NCBI RefSeq assembly: GCF_000003815.2
Contig: NC_049995.1
Location: 17,045,970-17,109,969 of the forward strand
Direction of reading: 5' to 3'
Length of the DNA: 64,000 nucleotides
Source: Branchiostoma floridae
Lineage: Eukaryota > Chordata > Leptocardii > Amphioxiformes > Branchiostomatidae
Below the pieces are notes generated by a model. It made no database searches and was not told where the DNA came from. It saw only the letters and a program-made list of their open reading frames with translations. This document shows, piece after piece, positions 34,330-45,499 of the stretch. Made by a program: the position numbers and the translations under genes. Position 1 is the stretch's first letter. The number at the start of each line of letters is the position of its first letter.

Positions 34330-34502
34330 TGCAAGCGGAGAAGATGATAATACCTCCCGTATCTAAGTAAGGTAGCATTTACACCTGCGTGGAGTGAAGG
34401 AAGTGCATTTCCGCAAGGTTTCGGTGGCATGTCACGGGATTCGAAGCCAGGCCCTTTGAGTTCCAGGCCAAACATCATATCCGTTACGCTAACACGATGC
34501 CA
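34330..34502 (-). mobile_element. tRNA-derived SINE, minus-strand copy
   Basis: On the minus strand: A-box-like TGTTAGCGTAACGGAT (about 34495-34480), B-box-like GGCTTCGAATCCC (34449-34437), and then a body with TTGCGGAAATGCACTTCCTT, CACTCCACGCAGGTG and AAATGCTACC. The body matches the CACTTTACACGACTTTCCTC / CACTCAGGTG / GAGTACC order of the SINEs at 30030 and 45145. Confidence 0.75.
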
Positions 34503-35479
34503 TTAAGAAATAGAATGATAGAGAAAAATACCCATGCTTTAAATAACGCATACCGCAGTAATGAAGAGATATCTCTTAACTAACACATACAATAGTAATG
34601 AAGACATATCTCCTATAACTAACGCATACTATAGTAATGAGCACGATAGTTGATTGATTAAAGCGTGTGCCTCTCTGACGCGTATACGGTGATTTACCCC
34701 GTGTAACTGACAATGATGAATGCACACCGCCTCCTCTGGAGGAAAAACTACTTAAGATTGAGCTATTCGTAAGACCATGCGGCCTTGAAATTCATTTTCA
34801 AAAAAAAATGCGTGTGGAGTTACTAGTATGGGTTGTCTTATAGCTGAAATCAAAGTTGGGCTGGATTAAAGTATTTTGCCGTAAGGTAAACGTAGGACAG
34901 GGTTAAGTCATCTTGGTTGGGGCTAAACCTGTCTTTAGGAAGGTACGTAAAATGGGGGTCCTGTGTTTGGGGAGGTGTTCAAAATGGATCGTCACAACAC
35001 AGCAGCAACCAGCAGTTCTCTACAGCGACTTGTCTCCTGTCGCACAGCAACGCAGTTACAAGACATGTCATGCCAGCAAGCACACATAGAGAATATCAAA
35101 ACCGAGAACTGATGCCATGAAGAAAACCTTCATATAGAGACCCATAGCTACATAGAATGATTTGCACTGTAAATAATTGTATGTATTTGTATGTGTTAGG
35201 TTATGTCATATGTGTACTTTTAAGTCCAGGAAGACTAGCATTGTACGATCTTTCTTTTGCATTACTGATAATGGACGATTAAAGCCTCTCAACGTCCTTC
35301 AAAGGTGCCTCTACCGCGTTATAACCTGGTACAGAAAAAGCAAGATGACATGTTACCCTATAGATGTGCCTCTAGACGTGAGAAGGCAAACAGAAACAAC
35401 AATGAAAAATAAACCAAGCTACAGTTACAGCAAGTAAACAATGTGCTTCTAACCGGCACAAGGTGAATCAGAACAAGCT

Positions 35480-35770
35480 GCTAGGGGGCCCAAACATGCA
35501 TCACTTCTTCCTTACATCACAAGCTATCTGACACCATATAATCAAGACAATAGCTCATCCACGTCATAATATACTCAAACTGAAATTTCTGCTGCAGTAC
35601 CAAGGTCACGTACTAGGGAGCCCAAAATTGGCCTTGACTGTCGCCTTTTCGACGCATACTTACATACCAAATACCATCGTGATCCATCCAAACGTTGAGT
35701 TACGCTGACTACAAAGGTTCAGAAACACAAACAGACGTAGACAGACAGACAGACCATACCTCAATTTTTC
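35480..35770. repeat. Dispersed repeat ending in an (ACAGACAG) run
   Basis: AGGGAGCCCAAAATTGGCCT, ACATACCAAATACCATCGTG, TTGAGTTACGCTGAC and a CAGACAGACAGAC tail. An AGGGGGCCCAAACATGC scrap at 35483 suggests two partial copies. I recognise the type as a widespread marine-invertebrate repeat but cannot name it. Confidence 0.5.
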
Positions 35771-35894
35771 ATGGAAGTAATTACAACAAGAATTTAGAAT
35801 TTACCCTGCTACTGAAACGGCAAGGAAACATTATAAACTTTGTGCCACTATGCGATACAAGGTGAATAACAACAAGAACATGTCTTAGACGAGC

Positions 35895-37345
35895 CTCTCA
35901 TTAATCTTATTCACCCCCGCTAGTCCAGACGTGTACAGATTGTTCTGTCTATGTTGATGTATAGTCAACTCTTCACGAGGGGAAGTGTTCAGAGATAAGG
36001 AGGACTCAAGAGCACCGAGGATAAATGTTTTGTCTTCATCTACAAACAGCACGGAAACTTGCTGTCTTGTTGCCACATTACAAGGTGGAACAAAACAATG
36101 ACTGCTTTCATCTTATTCATTCCCGTTAGTCCAGACGTGTCTGATGATGTATAGTTAACTCTATACAAGTGGAAGTCTTCAGGATAAGGGGAACTTTAAA
36201 TCTCCATACATAAATATTTTGTCGTCGTCTACAAAGGGCAGGGGAACTTACTGTCTTATATACCATTCTACAAGCTGAACAACAACAATACACTTGAGGA
36301 AAAGTGTGATTTAGCAATAGCGGTAAATACTAGGAAAGTCTGGTACAATTTGACAGAAAGCAAACACTTTTTTGCATTTACCAGGCATACCTGACATTTG
36401 CTGCTGTACAACTTTTCGTAAAGCCTCTTATTCATTCCCACTACACTTCGGACGTGTACAGATCGTACTGTCTATGTTGATTTGTGGTTCACCCTTCACA
36501 GCTAGAAGTATTCAAGGTTTTCCTCTACAAACAGCTGGGAAGCTTGCTATCCTGTGTACCACAATACAAGTTGCAAGAAAGGAGGAGTCAGGCATGCCTA
36601 GTGTTGTTCTACAAGGCCTTCCACGGACTTGCATCTATACCCATACACCAATACAGTACATCACTAGGAATACAAACCCTACTAGGGGACACCCACTACG
36701 CTCACAGCCGGACCGAAACTTACAGAAACAGCTACCTCCCAACAACAGTAAGTGCCTGGAATAAGTTACCATCACACATTGTTACAGCTCCAACGCTTGC
36801 TAGTTTCAAGTTGGGGTTGGTCCAACACATGGACCACCCCAACTCCCAGATGTAATTCGGGATTTCCTGCGGCCATGTACATAGTCACAAACGAGTCTTT
36901 TTTTTTCGGTTTCTTTTTTATTCCTGCACCGTGTACGTTTTTTCCCTCACGCCACCGGCCGCACGGACCTGCACCTCACCTGGATGTGATGCTCTAATTG
37001 AGGGCTTTGTCCAGTACCCTATTGAGATTGAGATTGAGTAACAACAACAATACACGAAAAGTGTGATATGGCACTAGTGGTAAATGACGGGTAAGTCTGG
37101 TGCAAGTTTACAAAAAGCAAACAATAGCAGGCTTGCCGGACATTCACCGATATTGGTAAATACAACTTTTCGTGAAGTGATATATCTTATTCATTCCTGC
37201 TATTCCATACGTGTACAGATTGTCCTGTCTATGATGATTTATAGACAAGTGAAGTGTTAAGAGACAAGAAGAACCTAAGAGTGCCAAGGATAAATGTTTT
37301 GTCTTCTCTCTACAAGCAGAAGTGATAGATTCCTTGTCACTTTCC
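35895..37345. repeat. Tandem array, four ~205-315-bp units, one split by a LINE
   Basis: CTTATTCATTCCCG...CCAGACGTGTACAGAT, TGTCTATGTTGAT, AAGTGTTCAGAG and TACAAACAGC...AACTTGCTGTCTT recur at about 35905, 36111, 36424 and 37186. Between units lies ACAACAACAATACAC...AAAAGTGTGAT. In the third unit this second part is displaced 460 bp by the LINE fragment at 36574-37037. Confidence 0.85.
36574..37037 (+). pseudogene. 5'-truncated LINE: reverse-transcriptase C-terminus plus 3' UTR
   Basis: From 36574 to the stop at 36853-36855 the frame reads QERRSQACLVLFYKAFHGLA, ...TYRNSYLPTTVSAWNKLPSH and APTLASFKLGLVQH. The YxxxYLPxxVxxWNKLP and SFKxxL motifs are those of CR1/L2-like LINE C-termini. After the stop a ~180-bp 3' UTR ends in the TATTGAGATTGAGATTGAG tail (37019-37037). 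The open frame continues upstream to 36484, but that part is host repeat, so the apparent protein is a chimera. The catalytic domain is absent. Confidence 0.85.
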
Positions 37346-37384
37346 CATTTTCCCCTCCCCATTCAGACTGCCGGTTGTTCTAAA

Positions 37385-37620
37385 CCTTCTGAACCCCAGA
37401 AGATAGTTAAAAGTCTGTTCATAAATCATCTGCTCTCAAGAGATTGCAAGAAACTTTGAAAAAAGTTTCCATAATCCCTTTGTGCAAGTCCCCTGTGTAT
37501 AAATCCGTTTTTTGGCAAGAAAATGTACAGAAACTTATGCACCGGAGAACATAGTTAACAGTCTGTGCATCAATCCTTTCCCTCGCAAGTATATTTCAAA
37601 AACAGTTTCCACACAAGTTC
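37385..37620. repeat. Two diverged direct copies, ~165-bp unit
   Basis: AGAAGATAGTTAAAAGTCTG...CATAAATC and CTCAAGAGATT...AAAGTTTCC at 37397-37470 recur as AGAACATAGTTAACAGTCTG...CATCAATC and CTCGCAAGTAT...ACAGTTTCC at 37547-37620. Confidence 0.65.
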
Positions 37621-37624
37621 ATCT

Positions 37625-38400
37625 GTAACTGTAAGGTTACAAATCCTACAGGACTTTGCTGACTAAATTGAGTAAAAACATGTTCAATTTATTCAGCAAG
37701 AACAGTAACCCCTCTGGCGTATTGCCATTTCGTGCGGATGTGGTCACAACTCCAGCAGCAATCTATGCATCTATCGGGAGTTCTTTAACCTTTACCGTGT
37801 TATGTAATTCGGGTAAAGATTTCTTCTAGGAAGAAGTTTTATCTCGTTAGATAAGATGGCCTCTAGCGATGCTGATTTGATAAAAACATTATTTGTAAGA
37901 CCTCCAAGTTAAGTAGGGCAGGATTGTGCGTCATTACTTGATTACTTCTTGTATCCTGGAGCAAAATCATTTCCCTGGAATATCTGCTTAGTGAGTACTG
38001 AAGCTATTGGGTGCCACCCTTTGCTCCTAAATAAGTTTCGTTCAGCTTCGTGGGATTAGAAAGATACAAAATACTTTGAATGCCTCCTGTACCAGAAAGA
38101 TATGGATAAAGACAACGATTATCTGACGGTTCGTAGATTGGTTGGTAAAATATATCATATTATTTTTACAGTTATGGTTTGTACTCTTGAATTAGTGTTT
38201 TATGTAAAACAGGTAATATTTTTTCACATTTCTTCTAAACGTCAGCTGAATTTAACAGTAAGATTCCGTAAAGAACGTCTGTAATCAACAGACACAAAGA
38301 TAGAGCAAGCAATTGAAACTAAAGTAGATCAATTGGTTTGCAATAGAATAATTATTAAAGTTAATCATAATGACAAAGAAACACAATAACTGTTACGTTG
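37625..38400. other. No gene or clear repeat seen
   Basis: A 60-codon frame at 38102-38284 contains a hydrophobic run but no recognisable domain, and has no supporting context. Confidence 0.4.
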
Positions 38401-38401
38401 A

Positions 38402-38565
38402 TGGAGGTTAGAAATCCAGGTAATAAGAGACGACAAAAAAAGCTACTCAAGGAGCAACTGGATATGAATTTTCATACGGTCAAACGAAAGACAACGGATG
38501 TTGTCTGAAACGTCTGACCGTTTCCAAAATCATACCCAGTTGCTTGTAAATGAGTGACTGCATTT
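38402..38565. repeat. Dispersed fold-back repeat (GGTCAGACGTTTC family)
   Basis: AGCAACTGGATATGAATTTT at 38452-38472 faces AAAATCATACCCAGTTGCTT at 38528-38547, and AAACGTCTGACCGTTTCC at 38508-38525 is the reverse complement of the core at 4862 and 14742. It is a hairpin-forming member of that family. Confidence 0.65.
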
Positions 38566-38779
38566 CGGTGATCATACTGTTACAGATACTTCCTGGCTTC
38601 CTTTAGGATGTCCCAGTGCGTGTCAGAAGGCGGAAACAACATCATTCTCACACACCTGAGGGAAATTAAGGGAAGAAATAGACTGCGGAGAAACTCTGGT
38701 GACATCAATTAAGCCTGGGAGAGATCGGGTTCAGGTCATGAGGTGGTTGGAGGGCCGTAGACCCTGAGGGGACGTTATT

Positions 38780-39790
38780 AAAACTTCCCTCCTGAAGTTG
38801 TGTGTACGAAAATCTAGTTATGGTGATGGGCTCATGCCAAAACAAGCGAAGGCTTCATAAAGTGTCTTTTGTTCGATAATGCAGGTTCGGTACAGGGTGA
38901 CCTAAAATGAATTTATAGTCTCTACCGGCCTCTGTCAGGAACATGTTGAACTGGTCTTTTTTATCGGCCTACTCATCTGGTGTGATTTTTTTCTAGCGAC
39001 ACGTGGAGTCTGGTACGGTACAGAGCAGTGAATGTAAACATTTAGCGTTTCTTATTGGAGTTCGTGAGTCAAACTTTCCGCAGAAGTTGTGTGTTTGGAA
39101 GAATTGGTCATGGTGTTGGTCTTGTGCCAAACTAGCTACAACTTCATCAAAGGTCTTTGCTAACAAGAGAGCTTGATAAAATGAGGGCCAGAACGAAGTG
39201 ACCTGAAGTGAGTTTATAACCTTTACCATGCAGGCAGACATTGCTGGAAAGTAGTTAGACATATGTCACTAATCGGTAGAAAATAATGAATATAAACATT
39301 GAACTTTTCTTACCGGGGTGGGTGATAACAACTTTACATGAGAAGTTGTGTGTTTTAAAAACCTGTTCATAGTGCTGGGCTTGTGCCAAAACAGGCTGAA
39401 GCTTAATCAAAGGTATTTTCTAACAAGGGATCTCGATAACAAGAGGGTTGGAACGAAGTGACTTGATGCGAATTCGTAGCCTTTGTGAGGCTTTGTCAGG
39501 CACCTATTGCTTGAAAGTATTTACACATAAGTCAATATCTGTTCTTTCTGGTCGGCTTTTCCTTTAGTGTGTTATATGGCCACTTTTTATATACTTTCCA
39601 GCGACGCTTGGAGCCTGGTAATGGATGCAAACATTTAACTTTAAATTTCTAACTGTGATTAAAAACTTTCCGGCGGAAGCTGTATGCTTAAGAGAGCTAT
39701 TTTCAGCGTTGGGCCTGTGCCAACACAAGCTGCAGCTACATCAGAGGGCTGTTGGAGTGACAAACGCGTTCGTTACAAAGATGATGAGAA
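38780..39790. repeat. Four diverged tandem copies, ~260-330-bp unit
   Basis: GAAGTTGTGTGT-type markers at about 38794, 39082, 39342 and 39676 are each followed by TGGTGTTGG(T/G)CTTGTGCCAA, then AAGG(T/C)CTTT...AACAAGAG and, in three copies, GAACGAAGTGACTTG. No retained frame. Confidence 0.8.
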
Positions 39791-40174
39791 CAATGTAACT
39801 TCATATGTATGCCCATTCAACTTTCTGCATTAAGCAACATATGATGTCGACTGCTATAGAATGATATTGAATATTGTTAAATTTCATTTTTTAAAGTTGC
39901 GAGTAGCCTTAAGTGCCTTTATCATGTTCAAACGGTCGGAATTAAGAGCTTGGGTACAATGAACCTGTAACTACTAGACTAAGTGTGCAAAGCGTCTGCC
40001 TTGTCTGTCAGGACAAGTGGAAGAAAAGCTCCTCAGTGATCTCGGACAACTTTTATCTCGCCTGTCTAGTCATAATGTATATATATCTCCTGCCTTATTT
40101 ATTGTCATTCCATGACTGGGTTATGAAGCCGTTATGGTTGTAGAAAAGGACTCCATAAAGTCTACAGACAGAGG

Positions 40175-41100
40175 TCTATTAAACACATCTCTGTTGCAAC
40201 GTTTCTGCCACTTCGGTCTTATATACGACACTGAACGACACGGCACTTTCACGGCTTTCCAAAGGATTTGTAGAAGCCATGGTGGCTCTTTGTTGACACC
40301 TGTTGGGAGAGTGAGTGGAGAGGTGTTGCAGAGAACTCTATTCTCAGGACAAAGATAGGGCCCACACCTTGATCCTGTAAATACAGAGATTTTCGCTATG
40401 GTTGCTTCACAGCTTTAACGGTGACCAATTCATCGTGAACTTTAAGACGCTACATGTACACTTTCTCGGCTTGCCAAAGGATTTGTGGAAGGCCATGGGA
40501 CTCTTAGTAGACGACCATAAGGGTAGTGAAGCCAACAAATGTCGAATACAAGTCTACTCTCCAGACAAAGATAGTTCGCCCTCACCTAGATATTGTACAT
40601 GCTGACATTTTAGTAATGGTTGTAGGTTAACAGTTTTAACGGTGACCAATTCATCGTGAACCTTAAGACATTACACTTCCTCGGCTTTCAAAATGATTGC
40701 CATGGAACTCGAGAAAGATTAGTAGACCCCTTTAAGGGGAGTGAAACCGACAAATGTCTAATACAAGTCTACCCACGCCCATACTGTAAATGCAGAAATG
40801 TTCGCGGAGGAAGTAGGTTCGCGGTTTTAACGGTGACACCTTCATCGCGAACTTAAAATCACTACACTTTCTCAGCTTTCAAAGGGAGTTGTAGAAAGCC
40901 TTGATGACGCCTTTTGGGGGAGTGAGCCGACAAATGTTGAATACAGGTCTCTACTCTCCGGACAAAGATGTTTCGCCCACGCCCTTACTGTAATTCAATG
41001 CAGAAATGTTCGCGGAGGTTGCAGGTTCGCGGTTTTAACGGCGGTCAATTCATCGCGAACTTAAAACCACCGCGAAAACTCTCGCTAGATATCCATTGTT
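40175..41100. repeat. Array of ~200-bp units containing CGCGAA-type MITE pieces
   Basis: TTTAACGGTGACCAATTCATCGTGAACTT-like segments, GGCTTTCAAA...GATTTGTGGAAGGCC and CAAATGTCGAATACAAGTCT recur about every 200-220 bp at 40240, 40420, 40635, 40820 and 41035. Later units carry ACTGTAAATGCAGAAATG and TTCGCGG, as at 29519. A degenerate array seeded by that MITE. Confidence 0.7.
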
Positions 41101-41464
41101 AGAACCGCTTGAACGTGGAACATTCAACGCTCAATTTCCATGTCAAATCCCGCTAAAATGTCAATTTTTACGATACGCCTTGATTTCAAAACGGTAATAT
41201 CCATTAGTGTTTCGTGTTGTGGGCCTTTGATGGACTCTGCATGTTATAATACATGACGGACAGGTAGATAAAGTGCCGTCCACAGTTTTCAACGAACATC
41301 AATGGAACTCAGAGCGAGGCGGATGATGATCCGTCTTACATCCACCTCATTCATCATACCCATAATCCTCCTGTCGATGCGATTTAGACATGCTGGGTGG
41401 AGCTTTAGTCGCCCATTCGATTTGGTTTTGCCTGGACGTGGGAGGGGGGCATGATGAGAAGTAA

Positions 41465-42232
41465 AGGTAAAGGTAGTCTAACGGCGTTTTTTTAGGCTGT
41501 AGAGGCAATGGGTGGTTATCTATCTATTGTCAGACAGCGATTTGTACAATGGTAGTGGTGTATGTTTGAATATTCATTCTTGGTATCAGGGTGTCCTCAC
41601 TCCTAAGAAGAAAATCCACAGCCTTCTCAGAAGATGACTGCTAAATTTGAGGACATGATAAAGGATAAAGCCTAATAGCGCTTTAGGCCGTAGAGGAACT
41701 GGATTGTTATCTTTCCATTGCTGTACATCAAGGGACTAATACAATGATAGTTGTATACGTTTGAATTGTCATTCATCCGCGGGTGTCGTCACTCCTATAA
41801 CTTAGAAGGAAACTCGTACCCTTTCAAAAGGTGACTGTAAAACCGTATGTAACATAAATAAATACAGAATCAGCCATAATTTTTGCAGAACTTCACTACT
41901 GGTGATTTAATGCTAGGTTAAGCCTTAGCGGCACAGTCGATTTACTAGTGGTGTGGCAATGTGGCATGATAAAGGTAAGAAAGTTAAAGTTAGTCCAATA
42001 TCCTTGAGGCCGTTGAGGGTTGTTTATCCACTGGTGTACAGTGACTCCCATAGTCATTGGTACCAGAGTATGTTAACTACTAAGGAGCAACCCAGCACCC
42101 TTCTCAAAAGAAGAGCGATAAGTAAAGAAAACAGTATGCTCTACTTTAAGTGTTGGCATGACTAAGGCTGGGATCCTCACCTACTGAATGCAAAGCAAAC
42201 ACCCTATCGACTCGGCCATAAGTGCACCGGTT
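41465..42232 (-). repeat. Three SINE-like copies on the minus strand, the last with a decayed tRNA head
   Basis: Three segments begin with AAAG(G)TAGTCTAACGGCG- or AAGCCTAATAGCGCTTTAGG-like text and continue TTATC(C)A(C)TGGTGTACAGTGAC, GGTATCAGGGTGTCCTCACT and CCTTCTCAGAAGA. The third continues to 42232, where the minus strand reads GGCCGAGTCGATAGGGTGTT...GGTGAGGATCCC, a decayed copy of the tRNA-like head at 6464. Confidence 0.6.
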
Positions 42233-42386
42233 CTTCAATCAGAAAGAGAGGAAAGTTTTACTTCATTAGCTGGTGTTCCATTCGTGGCACGTCCCCATGA
42301 GTCATCAGTATACACAGCGGGGGTTGCGATCGGTAGGTGGGAGGATACACGTTAGTAGGCTGACGGGGAAGGGAGCGCGATCGTTT

Positions 42387-42632
42387 AGGTGGACTCTCAC
42401 AGCACTTGGGGCACCGGTGCGGCACTGCGGGGTTCGTAGATGACAAATTTCAGAGATAAAGTACGAATCGAATTCTCTTCCGTTTTGTGTATTTTGTGTC
42501 TTCTAAGTCATACTTTTCCGTATTACGCAATATCTAAATTATAAACAAATCTCGAAAGTAACAAAACAGTGCCGCAATGAACGAACCCCGCAGTGCCGCA
42601 AGCGTTCCCCAAATACAGTGAGATTGCAGCTT
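42387..42632. mobile_element. MITE family A, copy 2
   Basis: Left AGGTGGACTCTCACAGCACT and CACCGGTGCGGCACTGCGGGG face right CCCCGCAGTGCCGCAAG and CAGTGAGATTGCAGCTT. The interior has CCGTTTTGTGTATTTTGTGT and CGTATTACGCAATATCTAAA, matching the other two family members. Confidence 0.88.
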
Positions 42633-42889
42633 AAGGTGGGAGGATGCACGCAGGCGAGCTGACAGGAGTCTTTCTCGTCAGACAGACATCTGGGTCACGA
42701 GTATTGACGGCTTCATCCTCTCAAATTGCTTCATTTCGAGCAAGCAGGACGCGGGATTGATTGTCCGTTAGCGAGAGTGTCTACTCATCTTAAATCCATG
42801 ATTAGTATTAAGTACGGAGACCGAAAACTGGCCGATAGTCTCTATCCTCCACCTGGCATTACTACGGAGATCGTACAAAAGAAAATCGG

Positions 42890-43030
42890 GACATTGGCCG
42901 AGGGAGTAAGTCCAAGCTCTAAGGCTCTGGTTTCCCTCCAGCCGGTCAACTTCTCTGGTACCAAACTCCTCTGGCAAGTTATTCTCACTATAACAGCCAG
43001 CGTAGTAACTCTGGGAGAGACTAGATAAAC
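42890..43030 (+). repeat. Dispersed repeat, partner of 20385-20560
   Basis: See the copy at 20385. This one is slightly better preserved and is directly followed by AAACTCCGTATCTGTATTAT. Confidence 0.6.
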
Positions 43031-43794
43031 TCCGTATCTGTATTATAGATAAATGTTAACACTTTACTTCCAACACTGAATTACGCTAGAGGGACTTACC
43101 CCTCTAAATTTTCGGTCAATCTCCACCGACCTTGTTCACAGTATGACCATTTCTATCACCATCAGTGCCGTCAGGAACACACCACTTTTGCAGGGGGGGT
43201 CATGAGTATCAGAAAGTCTATGTCGTCCCCGTCTCTTTTGAGGGTGGGCCATATCTGTAGCTTTGTCTGTATTTTTCCCGTTACATCCATGAACACTTCT
43301 CTAAACAACTGGACGATCGAGCAGCTTTCTATTCACTTTGGCAAATAGTCATTACGGTTTGACGGCCTTTCAACCCTCACCCAACCGACTCCAACTCTTA
43401 ATCACGTAGATAACCCAAATGTATTTTTTAAGTCTGACTTGAGTCCGATGATTACCAAAAAATTTTTAAAAATCTCATTCTGACCAGTTTTTATCCGTCA
43501 CAATCTTTCTATTACATTAATCAGTCTCCATCCTCCTGTTTCATTTGAAAATACAGACAGAAACATTCAACTTAGCGGCACCATTGATTTTCAAGTAGTG
43601 AACCCAAATCAGTCATGCGAGACACTACCAAGCCATGACTTCACTGGGCAACTAAGAAGGCCTAAGAAGAAAAAAAATGTTGGGTATCCCGTTCACTGAC
43701 AGACCTTCGCAAAAAATCTGCCGACCCTAGCGCCTATGTTGGTCAACCGCTCAAGCAATGGCAAGGGATATATATCCATTGTCACTTGCATATC

Positions 43795-43862
43795 TACAAT
43801 GTTTATACCATGTACTTGCAATTAGCCCTCGGGCATGAACTAGCAAATAAACTTCTATATAT
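43795..43862 (+). mobile_element. LINE 3'-end fragment (GCCCTCGGGC hairpin)
   Basis: ACTTGCAATTAGCCCTCGGG, then CATGAACTAGCAAATAAACT. Plus-strand member of the family seen at 12467 and 16351. It is followed directly by an A/T pentanucleotide run that may be its tail. Confidence 0.75.
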
Positions 43863-43865
43863 AAT

Positions 43866-43952
43866 TTTTTTAGATATAATATGATATAATATAATATAAT
43901 ACAATACAATATAATATAATACAATATAATATAATATGATATAATATAATGA
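43866..43952. repeat. (ATAAT)n microsatellite
   Basis: About 85 bp of TATAA/ACAAT units adjoining the LINE tail. The YYIILYYIILY-type frame on the minus strand is its translation. Confidence 0.95.
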
Positions 43953-43971
43953 CGATCTAACATCGATCTAA

Positions 43972-44205
43972 ATGATGAAATCTTTTATCATCCTCTTCCA
44001 CATCCTCCTGATTTCTGTTACAATGAAGAATTGTTCTTGTACGGTATATAAAATACCAGTGTCCTTTATAAAAACGCATGAGGAATATGAATTTATCAGA
44101 GCTACGAATATGTCTAAATTGAGGGAATCTGCCTTCTACATAAACAAAAAAAACGTATTTCTATCGTTAGCTTACTTACAGTCGCAGTCGAGAATGCCAA
44201 GCTAA
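43972..44205 (+). CDS. Short open frame with signal-peptide-like start, unrecognised
   Basis: Starts MMKSFIILFHILLISVTMKN followed by CSC, then runs to 77 residues. The first ~20 residues are a plausible signal peptide (K, hydrophobic core, small residues before a cysteine). The rest has no family I recognise, is compositionally ordinary for AT-rich random DNA, and sits between a microsatellite and unremarkable sequence. It could be a chance frame. Reported for completeness only. Confidence 0.15.
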   Translation: MMKSFIILFHILLISVTMKNCSCTVYKIPVSFIKTHEEYEFIRATNMSKLRESAFYINKKNVFLSLAYLQSQSRMPS

Positions 44206-44704
44206 CGACCCCCCCTCTCCCCATTTTCAAAACCTTAATCAGCTACATGTAAAGACACATCCTTGCAGGGGGTGGAATAATTTTGCAACCTGCTTTTTCT
44301 AGGAAATTTGCATCTTTGGATGAACTGTGCAATAAGATCTTGACTTTTGCTCCTGTAATGAATTATAATAAACTAGTTGTTTACCAGTCATATGATTTGG
44401 TATTAGTTTGCAGTTGTGATGTTTCTTATTTCGCCAAAATAGCAAACATGTCAAGGGGTTTGAATAATTTTGCATGCAACTGTACGGTAATTACAAGCAA
44501 CCAGGCCTAGGACTGCTATGGACTGTCTATCTAGGTGAAACGAGTTGAAAGCTACAGCGCCAGTCATTCCAGTTCCTTCAGCTACGGTCTAATTACTGAC
44601 AATTATGTCTAATCTTAGATCGTCGAAAAAATGCAGTCGCCCACAAGAGATCTCTCCAATGATTGGATGCAGAGGTTAATTGTGATGGACGATCGTCAGC
44701 TCTG

Positions 44705-45125
44705 ATTATCGGTAATTTTCCGTGCGGTAGCACTTTAATCATCTTACATAAGTTGAGTTCGCCCGTGTTACATCGTATCGTTAAACCATTGTAACCTCGT
44801 TTTCTTCACCTATGCATATGAAGGTGTGGAAGGTTAAAGAGAGCGTACAAAATTTCTTCTGGGAAATTTTCCGTGCAGTAGCACTTTAATCATCTTACAT
44901 AACTTATCTTTTTGTGTGCAGGGGTTACGTCATGCCGTTAACCCCTTGTAATAGGGCCTTCACATTGAAACCGAATCAGCAGGAATCAAGCAGAACCAGC
45001 CGGAATGAGTCTGCAAGATCTGTGTCAACTCTGAGTAGTAGAAATTTTCCGTGCGGTAGCATCTTACATAAGTTTTCTTGTTCTCTGGTTACAACGTATC
45101 TTTAACCCCTTGTAATAGGGCCTTC
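44705..45125 (+). repeat. Three direct copies of a ~165-180-bp unit
   Basis: AATTTTCCGTGCGGTAGCAC, TTAATCATCTTACATAA, GTTAACCCCTTGTAATAGGG and CCTTCACA recur at about 44712, 44868 and 45045. The last two also share GAAAC(C/T). The SINE at 45145 begins right after the third copy. Confidence 0.8.
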
Positions 45126-45144
45126 ACACTGAAACTTCATGTGA

Positions 45145-45405
45145 GATCGCGTGGTGCAGCGGTAGCGTTTTTGGTTCAGGACCGAGAGGTCTCGAGTTCG
45201 AGTCCCACGATGTCACCGATTTGTGCCATTGAGAAAGGCACTTTACACGACTTTCCTCACTCCACTCAGGTGAAGAGGAGTACCTAGCTTCGGATAGGAC
45301 GTTAAATGGAGGTCCCGTGTTAGGGGAGCTCCACACCTACGCACGTTAAAGAACCCCACGAGTGAGATGGTGCGATGTACGATGGTACTAAATCCTTCCG
45401 TCTAG
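45145..45405 (+). mobile_element. tRNA-derived SINE, second plus-strand copy
   Basis: A-box-like GTGGTGCAGCGGTAG at 45151-45165 and B box GAGTTCGAGTCCC at 45194-45206. The body repeats CACTTTACACGACTTTCCTC, CTCAGGTGAAGAGGAGTACC, AGGACGTTAAATGGAGGTCC and GTTAAAGAACCCCACGAGTG as at 30030. It is shorter at the 3' end. Confidence 0.88.
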
Positions 45406-45499
45406 AATAGATTTCACTTTCCCGGCTGTTAGAATATATTTAACTTTAAGATAGCACTCTGTTATTACCCTCACTGTTATCAACTGGAATTCATGTTTA

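Noticed and set aside
43972-44205. Secreted peptide gene
   Set aside because: Only the signal-peptide-like start supports it; kept as a very low-confidence feature and not as a finding.
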